A DNA stretch of 64,000 nucleotides from Leptobrachium leishanense (taxonomy: Eukaryota; Chordata; Amphibia; Anura; Megophryidae). The stretch is taken from positions 61,745,422-61,809,421 of the forward strand of contig CM019069.1 in NCBI GenBank assembly GCA_009667805.1, written 5' to 3'. A model generated the notes under the pieces. That model was not told the DNA's origin, made no database searches, and saw nothing but the letters and a program-made list of their open reading frames with translations. Each line of letters begins with the position of its first letter. The first letter of the stretch is position 1. Below are positions 10,983 through 21,867 of the stretch, piece by piece. Position numbers and translations under genes: made by a program.

Positions 10983-11840
10983 TAGGCCCACGTCAGACGA
11001 ACGCAGTGATCACGTCCGTCGTAGCATAGAATCATGATCAATAGAGACCTACACACGAAGTACGTGCGCACCGAACTGCGCAGGCACAACGCACATGGCA
11101 AAAGGACGCAAGCTAGGTAAGAACGTAAAACCGCAAAGGCTAGGGTTAGACGAACGCATTCTGTGCGGACTGTGCGTCTGTGCACAACGGACGTACTTTC
11201 TGACTGACGACAAGGTAGTGGCCACACAGTCCGTTTTTGTGACTGACGTTTTTTTTTGATGTAGATGGGAAATAAAATATGAAAAATATTTTGTCCGTCA
11301 AAAATGCAGTCCGTCTGACTACATTCCATCACTCACACACAAAGCTATGCGGACGTGGCACACTCCGCACGTCCGTTCTAGCGGTTTTACGTTCTTGCCT
11401 AACTTGCGTCCGTTTGCCGCACTTCTGTGCAGACGTACTTCGTGTGTGGGTCTCTATTGATCATAATTGTATGCTACCGCAGACGTTAAAATGTGCGGCA
11501 ACACGGACGTGAACACTGCGCTCGTCTGACCCGAGCCTAAGACAGACGCGCAGAATGCACCGCGTCCGCATAGTGGCCTGTGTGCGTGATAATGCAACGT
11601 CAGACGAAGCGCATTTGCGGCGTGCATCACGTTGATGCTCAGAAGGTTTTTTTTGGTCTGGCTGACTACCTGACATTTAATTAATTTTGTTTCCCTTATT
11701 TCCCATTTTTGTTCTACATCCGTTAAAAAAAAAAAATGGACCGTGTGGTGTCTACAGTATCTTCCGTCAGTACGTCCGTCCATTCGTTATGCATACACCC
11801 AGAGCGCGCTCAGACTGCGTTTGTCTGACATTAGCCTTAA
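10983..11840. mobile_element. Cluster of nested Harbinger-like MITEs
   Basis: Three partial copies can be separated. A left end starts at GGCCCACGTCAGACGAACGC near 10985. A fairly complete copy runs from GGCTAGGGTTAGACGAACGC (about 11133) to GTCTGACCCGAGCC (about 11537). A third fragment ends with GTCTGACATTAGCC near 11836. The middle copy appears to have inserted into or replaced part of another copy. Confidence 0.7.
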
Positions 11841-12044
11841 ACCTATCGAAGGAACTCACGAAAAATTATGGCATTTTGACAACTTTTCGGTGCAGTTGGG
11901 CATTCACTGAATAGATTAACCATTACCTCTCAATGGGGAATTTCACTGCAGCCAAATTGCACTGTATTTTGCTTATATTTGGCGAATCACAAGCATTTTG
12001 AATAGCTGAATAGCCATGAAATTGCACCGTACGGGGAAATTCAC

Positions 12045-12279
12045 AGCTCGATCCCACTCAGAAGACGCCACCAGCGAAAGTCCTTGGACAAGACACCTAA
12101 CGATATGGATGCGCCTACCTCACAAAATACTCGTACATCTCATAGATTGTAAATTCCCTTGGGAACAGGGTCCCCCTAAATCAGGCCATATCATCCGGTA
12201 TTCTAATGTACCAACTCCCTGTAAAGCGCTGTAAATGTAAAGCGCTGCGGAATATGTGGCGCTAAATAATAATAAACGT
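12045..12279 (+). repeat. SINE-like repeat with V-SINE-type core and GCGCTGCGGAATATG tail
   Basis: A remnant TCGATCCC (box-B-like) precedes GTCCTTGGACAAGACACC, a block shared with the tRNA-derived SINEs at 21309 and 41169. The 3' tail AAAGCGCTGCGGAATATG then TGGCGCTAAATAATAATAAA is the type found at LINE/SINE 3' ends in many amphibians. The family name is not assigned. Between 11841 and 12044 nothing is recognised. Confidence 0.6.
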
Positions 12280-12477
12280 TGCTTTGTAGGGACACATGCT
12301 AGTTGCAGAGAATACGCAAAAACAGCAACACAAGCTATAAGAGCTTTCAGGTCATATACAACAAGGCCCCCTCAGATGCTGATAGCCTACAATTCCCAGA
12401 AATCTTTGAATGCAATAGATGTCCAGAGAATCCAGGGAGTTGTAGTTCAGCATCATTGGGGAGGGAAGGCAGAGACC

Positions 12478-13030
12478 AGGCGCGTTCAATACCTCAGCCG
12501 CTGCAAGTGCTAAGTTAGCAACTTGCCATTGAACGCCGTTCTGCCGCTCAGCGCTGCTAGCTTAGCACTTGCAGCGACCCGAGGAGATGCTGCGAGTAGC
12601 TGAGTGTGACGTAGTAAAGATGGCCGCCGCCATGAAGCGAGTAACAATTCCGTACGGCAATGTTAATTTTGCGGTTTCTGTTCACCAAAGCACAAAATAT
12701 TTATTAATTATTTACCCCATGCACATAGACATATATTACAGTTCAATTATATTTTGTTTCAGAGGTAAACATAACGTTTATTCAATAAAAACTATCATTT
12801 GTGGTGTGTGCATACAAAACGGAATTGTGCTGACTGCTTTTCTTTATCATATATACCTCGAGTCATACGAAAAACAATCTGAATCTTTCATTAAGAAATC
12901 GGCCATTTTATTTCGAAATTCGCATTCAAAGCGTTCAAGGACACTGCTGCAGCAAACTGAATTGCTGCGCTGCAGCAAACTGAATTGCTGCGCTGCAGCA
13001 ATTCAGCAGCTGCTGAGGTATTGAACGGGG
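12478..13030. mobile_element. Non-autonomous DNA element with GCGTTCAATACCTCAGC ends
   Basis: The left end is GCGTTCAATACCTCAGC and the right end is GCTGAGGTATTGAAC, inverted. An inner palindrome (about 12497-12577) has arms around GCAAGTGCTAAG. A tandem CTGCGCTGCAGCAAACTGAA motif lies at 12950-13005. The open frame at 12569-13024 shows no protein family and is not called. Confidence 0.6.
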
Positions 13031-13495
13031 CTCATGAGTACCTCAATGTTTCGGCATATAACTGCTCCAGAAATCCTCCTCATTATTTGACCTTCGTGCT
13101 GAATAATAATGCCACTTTAATACTGAACTTGTAATGTAATTGTGTTGTTTGGAAGAGCCTGAACAAGCACAAAATTATTTATGAAAATCACCTTAGAAAC
13201 ATTCAGAAGTCTAACAAACAGACCATAGTAAATAAATAAAAATCGCAATACGCATTATAAAAAGGAAATTGTCATTACAGGTCGTTTCAGGACACATTAG
13301 AAAAAAGTGTAGCATAATGGTGATGCCAGCGAGCTAACTGATTGTAAGCAAATATTAAAGGACACCCCCCTCCCCGATTAGGTTACAAAATATCCATTAA
13401 ACGGACTCCACCTTACTAACCCCTTCACTACCAAAATGATTTTTGCTGGGGGAAAAATCCTTAACATTTACTTGAATCACAGGATACAAAGTTAA
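13031..13495. other. Intergenic, no feature recognised
   Basis: AT-rich DNA with a short phrase, AACCCCTTCACTACC near 13420, that resembles the interior of the TTAA element at 16136. No gene. Confidence 0.4.
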
Positions 13496-13868
13496 CCTCC
13501 CTGGCGGTATTCCCGAGTGTGACTCGGGGTTAAAGTTCACTACCGCGAACGGTAACCCCGAGCCACACTCAGGCTGGATGTTTACTCACCTCCTCCTGGC
13601 TCCCTCGCTGTCGCAGCGAGCTGCTTCCTGGAAGGCTCCCTGCGAGTCACATGGTGCAGGGGGGGTGGAACCAGCAGCAAATTTCATTCATAAAATTTAC
13701 TGAATACAAATGGAAAAGTTTATGAACGTCCACTAGGTGGCAGTACAGGATAAGAAATAGACCATACCTCCTCTCACCCTTGTTCTCAGACAGATTTCAG
13801 TGTTTTTTGTTGTATTTTATTGAATATCATATATTTGCATTATTTATTAAATTAGACCGCCAGGGAGG
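13496..13868. mobile_element. TTAA-flanked MITE, CCTCCCTGGCGGT ends
   Basis: Perfect 13-bp inverted ends, CCTCCCTGGCGGT and ACCGCCAGGGAGG, are flanked by TTAA on both sides. An inner hairpin pairs CCCGAGTGTGACTCGGGG with its downstream complement. TTAA targets are typical of piggyBac and Kolobok elements; which of the two is not decided. It also carries TTTACTCACCTCC, a splice-donor-like motif on the - strand. Confidence 0.85.
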
Positions 13869-13872
13869 TTAA

Positions 13873-14854
13873 TAAAAAAATAGGGTAAAATATAACATTT
13901 GCACAGAGAGAGTTAAAAAACTTCATGTAAATTTGATCATTTTACATTTTTCATGCATTCTTTTATCCATTACAGAGATATTGTTGGAATGAAAGATCCG
14001 GAACTTTACATGGTGCCCCTTATCTTACACAATTTCACATGGGGTCTGCATTATCAGCATACAGGCAGAAATTACCTATGTGTCGAACACAGTAACTGTG
14101 ATAAAGATAATAAAAAAAAAAAAACAAGTCAGATCTCACGCTTATGGGGTTTTAAAGTGATAATGAGTTTATTAGCAATGCAGCTTCCAAAAATACCAAT
14201 AGAATATAAAAATTATAGTATTTTGCATAATGCCTGTGTAGGTAATTAACACCTTGTATCTGTACTGTACAGGGACTTTCAGTCAATAGAACCCCCTGTA
14301 TTTCATTACCTGTAGAGTAGTGAGTGACCCCCAGAGCACTCCCTGGCTGTTGTAATGCCCTGGCTCCTGAGAGCATATGTTACAATTACAAGTTTTTATA
14401 AAGCGTTAACAAGTAGCGCTGTACAATTTGTGTGTTCCAGCAGTATCATCGGACAGGTTGGTGGATGAAGTACCCATCACTTGGTACTTGTAGAAGGGAG
14501 TGCTTGCTTTAGCGATACAATGAATTTCGGAATAAAGAGAGGAGGCATCTAAGTGACAGTCTACTCAGCTACATATACCTTTCTTCCCGGTTTTGTACAT
14601 CTATCTGCCTGGTTAGATATCATCCTCCGCTGCATATATGCAATGGGAGACTAATGATTACTGAAATAGAGGGCATATCACGAAAAAAAAAAAAAGACTT
14701 TAATAGTTTCTGTTACAGCACTTTAAAGATGATTTGTTTAAATTAAATCCTGTTAAGCCCCCCAAAATCCACAGCTCCACACCCATAAAGATCTAAAAAA
14801 TCCAGCCATTACTGCGTGTTTAAATTGCATTGCAGCCACATTGTAAAACACTTA
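13873..14854. other. Intergenic, no feature recognised
   Basis: AT-rich sequence with short open frames that match no family I know. Confidence 0.45.
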
Positions 14855-15640
14855 CAGGGTTATTCAAAGAGATTCGAAAAGTCACCGCGCGTTCGGTGAC
14901 TTTTCGTTCTCAATTCGGTTCCTTTTGCCGATCCCATTTCGGTGACCCTGCGGTGTATTCAGCAAGCACCACAGGGTCCCGAATTGCAGGGAAAAGCTGC
15001 CTCAAACCCGACGAAAACTAACCGCAAAACCCAGCGAATGCACGCCGAAAACCCTCAAAAACATCTGGATTAACCTGCCGAAAACCACGGAAAAACTCGA
15101 CACTGCAGAAGAGGCAGTGAATAAATTAGGAAAACAGTTTGTATGAATGATTGAAAAGTGAAACACTGTTTGCAAAGAAACTACTGATCGAAAATGTCTG
15201 AAATTTACATATGAGGTCCAGGGAATGATAATAAAGAGGGCTGTTACAGAAAAAAGTAAACTTAAAAAAAAACAAAAAAAAAAAAAATGCTTAAAATATC
15301 CTAAAAAAAATCTATAAATAAAAGAGACTCTTTACTGCAGAATTTTATAATAAACGGTTTACTAGATATTGAATTAAAACAGGAATATTTTTAACATTGA
15401 AGCCTATGGGATTCTCCTGGATAAACCTGTCGAATTAAACCACCGAATGGCAGGGCATTTCGGGAACCTTTCACTGCTGGTTTGTGTTCTCTGAATAGCC
15501 GAAGCAGTGCTTTTCATGGGGTTTTCCCTGCCCTCGAACAGGCACCGTATGTTCAGCAATTCGCTAGGATTTGGCGAATTGCCTGCTCTCTGGATAGCCG
15601 AATGGCCAGGAAAGGTAACCGAACACTGATTTTCAGCATT
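14855..15640. mobile_element. MITE of the GGTTATTCAAAGA type, diverged
   Basis: It starts CAGGGTTATTCAAAGAG, followed by a small hairpin (AAAAGTCACC-GCGCGTTC-GGTGACTTTT). Right-end-like motifs CTCTGAATAGCCG and CTCTGGATAGCCG occur at about 15487 and 15588. The interior contains many CGAAT-type short motifs. The borders are approximate. Confidence 0.5.
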
Positions 15641-16135
15641 CGATTGTATCAATGTATCCTTCCTGGTAAAATACTTTATAAATAAATAAATAAATTGCAT
15701 GTAAAAGGTATTTTTAATCTCCTTTTTCCATTTTGTGGGTTTTTCCCATGATGCAACATTTACAAAAACCTGTGCAAAAGTTTTAACTTGACGGCTGTGG
15801 TTTATCTTCTACAGCAGGGGTCTCAAACTCACTCAGATGTTTTTGCCTACAAGTCCCAGAATGCTTCGGGGGGGCAGAGTTTGAGACCCCTGTTCTACAG
15901 TGTTTAACAGTCAATGGGGTGGAGGAGTGAACTTTCAGATAAGGCTGCATGGGACTTGGATGCTTGAGATAAGAGATGGCAGCTGAATGTGACAAGACAG
16001 GGAGCTTAAAAGACTAAACAAACATGGAGAAAAAATACAATTTAGGTGTAAGATAGCAACAACAGAAAATTAGAACATTTCATTTTTTGGTGATAGAGTC
16101 CCTTTAATGATAAATACGATAGGGATGCCCTTTAA
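15641..16135. mobile_element. Degraded TTAA-type frog repeat with SINE tail
   Basis: A SINE-type tail (AATGTATCCTTCCTGG then TAAATAAATAAA) lies at 15648-15692. The block 15700-16100 resembles the repeat at 7545-8235 and ends TTTTTGGTGATAGAGTCCC. A small hAT MITE sits inside it (15815-15892). Confidence 0.5.
15815..15892. mobile_element. 78-bp hAT-like MITE with perfect 8-bp target duplication
   Basis: The ends are CAGGGGTCTCAAACTC and GAGTTTGAGACCCCTG (inverted). The flanks TTCTACAG at 15807-15814 and 15893-15900 are identical. This is a clean insertion into the surrounding repeat. Confidence 0.93.
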
Positions 16136-17258
16136 CCCCTTAAGGACCACTGACGTACCCTGTACGTCCTGTCCACGGGTCTCCCTTAGACCCGCGGACG
16201 TACAGGGTACGTCAGCGGTGCCTAACCCCCCCCCCCCTCCCGCCCGATACTTACCTCCCTCGGCGATCTGGCAGGGAGGAAGCCTGCCCATGTGATTTAC
16301 ATGGGCAGGCGAGGTTGATGACGTCACCACGCTGCGTGGTGACGTCATCAGCAGGCGCCCCCCTGCAAATCATTGGAGGGGAGGGGGGGCTCCATTGAAG
16401 CTAGGGAGAGTCTCCCCTTTTCAGCGGTGTATAGCATTAACGATTTCGCCGCCGAATCGCATTTCAGCGCTAATTGGCGCCAAAACGCGATTCGAACCTG
16501 GAGGGGGGCTGACATCTTGGATGTCAGCCAAGCCTCCAGGTCCCCCCCCACCCACAACCTCACCATATGTGTGAGGATGTCAGTGGGCCAGTTAAAAATC
16601 TAGCTGCCATGTAGAGATAGGGGGATCCTTAGGTTCCCCCTATCTCCCGATCCATGGCAGCTAGATGGCAAATGAAAGGCCTGATCATGGCCTTTCAAAT
16701 GATACCAAACATGACCAGGTTTGGTTTTAAAAAAAAATTAAAATAAAAAAAATAGGTTTTTTTAAAAAGTGTTTTTTTTGTCGGGGGGGGGGGGGGTTTA
16801 CTTAAATAGGGCCTAGGCTGTCATCTCAAAATAATTAGCACAAAATGGTCAGAATGAGCGCAGCGCACATAGGTGAACTGGCTCAGCAGTGAAGGGGTTA
16901 AAAAGAAAAAACCATGTAAAAATTGGGTATTTCTAGTCTCGGGACGAAATTTTGAACCTATTTAGCCGGGGTCTTTTTTGGTGGTTGTAGATTTTGGGGA
17001 TTAAATTACAAAAAAGTGTGTTTTTACCATTTTTTTCATCATATTTCATTTTTTTTAATAGTAAATTATTCGATATGATGGAAATAATGGTATTTCTAGA
17101 AAGTCCATTTAACGGCGGGAAAAAGGGTTTATAATATGTGTGGGTTGAATAAACGAGTAAGAGGAAAATTTGACCTAAACACGAACAGCGCAGAAACGTA
17201 AAAACAGCAGCGGTCACTAAAGGACGGATTTGTGTAAAACCGCCCGGTCACTAAGGGG
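16136..17258. mobile_element. TTAA-flanked non-autonomous element with several inner palindromes
   Basis: The ends CCCCTTAAGGACC and GGTCACTAAGGGG are each flanked by TTAA. Inner hairpins include GACGTACCCTGTACGTC with a second copy (16150-16215), GCCTGCCCATGT / ACATGGGCAGGC (about 16283-16312), GATGACGTCACCACG / CGTGGTGACGTCATC (16316-16349) and a GGGGGATCC-centred pair around 16570-16670. The superfamily is piggyBac or Kolobok by target choice. No transposase. Confidence 0.82.
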
Positions 17259-17262
17259 TTAA

Positions 17263-17779
17263 AATGTAAACACATTTCAGGGAGACCTACTGCAAGGACA
17301 GCCTGGGATTCCGGGTTATGGTTACACATCTCCACCCAGGTACAACAAAGCGTTGACTCACTATTTGGAGACTGTGAGAAGCAGAGCAGCCCGGGCTATA
17401 GAGCATGAAGCGAATACCAGCACGGCCAGTAACGGAGGTCTAGTGTTCCAGAAAAAAAAAACACCACTTATAAACGTGTCTACGTTCTCTTTCAGTATTT
17501 CATTTCCACCAATGGGTGCACTGGCATGGAGGGAAACTGCACATGCGCATAACAAGCTATGAATGCTCTTCATTGTCGTTAGCGTGCCCGGTAGGATATC
17601 CGGGTGAGTCAACAAACCGTAGAGCGGCATAACGGGACAGCTAGAAGCACTCTTACCCTCAAACAATTCACAACATCCAATATGGCGGCTCCATGCGACC
17701 CATGTGGCATAGAATTCACAACATTCCGCTTAGCGAAGGTCAGGTGATCTCTCCCAGCAGCCCGTGAGGAAGAAGCTAC
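17263..17779. other. Upstream flank of orc2, no gene recognised
   Basis: GC content rises toward 17.7 kb. No recognisable exon of a neighbouring gene is seen. Confidence 0.45.
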
Positions 17780-17902
17780 TAGAATCTTGGCGTTTCTCAT
17801 TGGCCGAGCTGTCACGGCCCGCACGGTGATTGGCAGAAGGAAGGAAGTTAGCTCTGAACAGTGACAGGCGGCTGGTGGCGGGAGAGTTAGACGGCGACAC
17901 CG
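17780..17902 (+). promoter_or_regulatory. Candidate orc2 promoter and non-coding first exon
   Basis: Two inverted CCAAT boxes (ATTGG at about 17797-17802 and 17827-17832), GC-rich DNA and no TATA box describe a housekeeping-type promoter. GGTGGCGGGAG near 17875 resembles an E2F site, which would suit an S-phase licensing gene, but this is inference. A possible splice donor, CACCG then GTAACG, ends a non-coding exon at 17902. The coding start lies in the next exon, beginning at 19470. Transcript data would be needed to fix the transcription start. Confidence 0.45.
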
Positions 17903-17989
17903 GTAACGGAGGGGCCTGTGCGGACGATGGGTCCCCGGGGTCACGTGTTGTCATGTCTGTGTTAGTGCGAAGTGATTATGCTCGTTACA

Positions 17990-19260
17990 CCCTGCAGGGC
18001 TGCGATTCAGGAAGTGCTGCCCTGCAGGGTGCATTTTTTAATGCATTCGAGTTAAAGGGCCAGTGCGGTTTGTGTAGGGGCCCTTGAATAACGGGGTTCA
18101 CTCATACTGCCTACCCTTGCTCCCCTTGTTGTTTGCGGGTATCTCTTGCCTCTCCATGCGTTTAAAGAGCGTGAAAAGTGCTGCCCTGCTGTAAGCATCA
18201 CGTGTGGGCTGGAGGACTGTCCAATCATTCGTCTAGAAGGGATCCTTGCAGGAGCACAGGGATCCTGATTTCTGCCGGGCAGCCTTTTTATGTGTTGCCC
18301 ATAGGATTGCTATAGATTGGCCATGCTTTCCTGCACGCATTAACATTTTGTATAGAGGGGAGTGCATGAAAAGTGCTGCCCTGCCACTCAATGTTCTTGA
18401 AACCATGGATATATATATATATATATTTGAAAACGAGATAAATCTCAATGTATCCTTCCTGGTAAAAATCCTTTTATAAATAAATAAAATGCATAAATCA
18501 TATGCGGCAGAAAGGAAATCAAGGCAGTTAACCTGGGACTCCTTTGAGCATCTATTGTCGGCAGCGTATGGATTTTACATGCTGCAGGGTGGTAATTTTC
18601 TTGCACCTCCCATCAGCATGAATAAATCATCAGGTCTTCAAAGAAAGGTGAAACTCAGGAGAATGACTTGAGAAGTGAAAATTCTAGGTCAAAATAGTCA
18701 AACCAGAAAAATTCTCCCATTTATCTCACGTTCCAAATTGGCTATTTGGTCTAGATTGTTCTCTTCTCCCGAATAGACCTGTATGTATCCAGGAAAAGAT
18801 GGTAGATCTGGCAACCGTAGTGCCCCACAGGGATTGCACGCCCTACCCGGCTTTATCAGCCCTTCTTTACTTTTAATTTGCAGTAAGCGTTCTGTTTGTC
18901 TCTGCGCTGAGTGTACGGAATGTTTTAACTGATACGGAACTTGTTGCCATTCGCTTTACCAGGACGATTATAACTTCTACGCGTCAATGGGTGGCACATG
19001 AAAGTGCTCCCCAGCACATGATTTATACAGTGCTGGAAGGAAGTCACATAGCGTTGCTAGATCGGCCTTGCTTTTCTGGACACGCATTATTATTTCATAC
19101 AGAGGGGAGCACAGGGAAAAGTGCTGCCCTGCATCCTGTATAACTCGTATACCCCAGGAAGAAAATAAAGATAGATCACCCAGAATTCCTTTTTAGGTTT
19201 TCCTACCTGCAGCGTATGAATTCTACATGCTGCAGGGTTGTATTTTCATGCACTGTTCAA
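17990..19260. other. Putative 5' intron with diverged GCTGCCCTGCAGGGT-type repeats
   Basis: Phrases such as AAAGTGCTGCCCTGC and TACATGCTGCAGGGT recur near 18010, 18175, 18370, 18580, 19115 and 19225, and again downstream of orc2 near 43110-43240. This marks an old dispersed family. A SINE tail (AATGTATCCTTCCTGG) lies at 18449-18488, and a CAGAAAAATTCTCCC-type MITE fragment at about 18650-18775. Confidence 0.45.
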
Positions 19261-19479
19261 CAGCATGAATTATGTGTCCAGGAAAACCTGGCTGATCTGA
19301 CAACCCTAAAGTCACGTCGCATTGCATTAATTAGTGTCTGTATTACTTTTATGTGTTGGCCATCTGCATGTAGAAGTTACATTCCCTGGAAAACATGGCT
19401 GATATGGCTTTGATCTTTTTTTATATGGTGCTTTTTGATTGATTAAAAACACAAGCGTTGTCTTTTCAGGAAGGCGGCA

Positions 19480-21836
19480 ATGAGCCATGACGCCGTTAGA
19501 AGGACCAAGAGTCTGCAGGTGCAGTTTGTGGCCGATGAGGACGTCCTGGAACACATCAGTGATAAGCGAGAAGGTCAGATCTTCCCTGACCTCTGAACCT
19601 GCTGGCGGTTTTACTTTAATAACAAGCAGAAATTACATGTAATATACGGAGTGTGCCGTATGGTAAAGAATGGGTAAAACAAAAATCCCACCTTTTTTAA
19701 TAACCTTTCCAGGCTTATATTTGTTCGTAACAAGAAAAAAAGGTGTCATCTGCGCTTACCCCTATAGCTCCATGCGAAACAAAGATATTTAGAGGTTTTG
19801 GTTTACTTGAATGGCTTTAAAGTGTTAAAGGAACACTCTACTCAAAAAATCACCCCCCGTTTTTTTATCCTAACCTATCCCTATTCCCTTAATAAAACTT
19901 TAGATTTTTTTTTATTTATTTTTTGTAACTGTAATACCCTAAAATCCACTTGTTTCCAGCGGCGTCTTTTTTTTCTTTTAATACTCACCTCCCTCCTCTT
20001 CCGCTCCCATCCTTCTTGCTGCGTCTTGGCTTCTGGTTTACGCGAGAAGCGCGCATGCGCGCTTCTCACATAAGCCAGCCAATCGGCAGGCTTCCTCCCG
20101 GCTCCCTCTGAGGATTAGTGTTGCGCGCAAGAGGATTGCGCGCAACACTAACCCTCAGAGGGAGCCGCCAGCTTCTGCGGTGAGTAGGAGACGTCATCGC
20201 GCTGAAAGCACGATGACGTCTCCTACTCGGCAAAAGTCGGCAGAAGCGGGAAATATGAATCCCGCTCTGCTGACTGACAGCTGGGAGGGCGGAGTAAAGT
20301 CCTCCGCGTCTCCCAGCTGTTTTCAGCTTTTTGAGCTGAACCGCGGAGGGAGGGGGGACAGAGGGCAGGATACTCCGGGCATCATAACCACCTAAAATAG
20401 CTTAGGTGGTCATGTTGCCTAGAGTGTCCCTTTTAAGCTCACCTGCGTAACTTAATGAAGCCAAGAGCTGCTTTTCTAAGCAACCACATATTCTCATGCC
20501 GCTTTTCAGCTAAGAGACAGACTGGTGGGTTTTAATTATACCCTCACCACAAACCTTGCCTCTTTTAGGATTAAAAACAAAAACGCGGAAATGGACAGCA
20601 GCAAAAATGACCTGGCTGGGGATACAACAAAATATCCATACATGCAGAAAAAATGGTTTTGCATTTTGCTCCAGCTGGCCAAGTGTTCTTCTGAGCGCTG
20701 GATGACCGCGTCAAGTGGTCCTCTGATCAGCTGTCGGCTTGTGACACGATCTCGCGAGATTATGACTGGAGGTCACATCACAGCTCGGCGACCACTCGAA
20801 GGACTACGTGACACGGCCAGCCGGCGCTCAGACCATGCGGCCAGCCGGAGGAGAATGCTCTTACTGCATTTCGCTAGCAGCCCTAGCCCTTTGGATATCG
20901 GCAAGCCGGTCCAGCGCTGGCTTCCGGGATCAGTGCATTTGCACGAGGTACCAAGTACTTGTATCGGTGCATCCCTAACAAAATACATTTAAAAAAATGC
21001 AGCCCCGCAGTGTGTAGAATTCATATGCAACAAGAAATCAATGAGGAATCCTGGCTGAGCTGATTCGGGAGCAGATTTCTCTGATGCAGGATGGGACTTT
21101 CAGAGCTGAGAATGCATTAAATGATGTATGTTTACAGCGATGGAGAGCAGGTATGTTTTAAAGGCCGTCATCCCTCCGACACCACATGTGTGTAAAGTCT
21201 CCGACACTAGCCTATTCCGAAATAACAACACGTAAATTGTGGTATAGGGCGTTTTGATTCGACAGGGAAAATCTGTGAAAAACCCACCAATATGGAGAAA
21301 ATGTAACAATTTTTTTTTTTTTTTTTTGAGAAAGTATTTTACCAGGAAGGATACATTGAGATTTCTCTTGTTTTCAAGTATGTCCTGGGTGGCGAGTATG
21401 TACCGTTAGGTGTCTTGCCCAAGGACACGTACTGGAGACGTGCTCTTGCTGGGATCGAACCCGTGTCTCCACAGGTTCTCTCCACGCAGAGCAGTGATGT
21501 TACCTCTACTCCACCCAGCCAGAAATACATTTTTATCTTCTGGCGTCTGCATACTGCAGGGCAGCACTTTCCCTGTGCTCTTCTCTGCATGAAATGGTAA
21601 TATCTCTCGTGGAAAACATGGCAGCTCCAGCAAACCTACCCGGGTGCTGTGGTTCCATTAAACGCCTTCTTAGCAGTTGGCAAGAATGTTTTCAAAGTAT
21701 CCCTCCTTAACCCCCCTCCACTATTAGAAGGTGCCCCCCCCCCCTTATCTACACTTCCATTATGTAATGATCATAGGCGTGCGCAGCCTATTGCATTAGG
21801 GTGTGCACCCAAAAGCTCAAAACACACACACATATA

Positions 21837-21867
<31 letters not shown>

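Noticed and set aside
12569..13024. 151-codon open frame starting MQRPEEMLRVAECD
   Set aside because: It lies inside a non-autonomous element with inverted ends and shows no recognisable domain.
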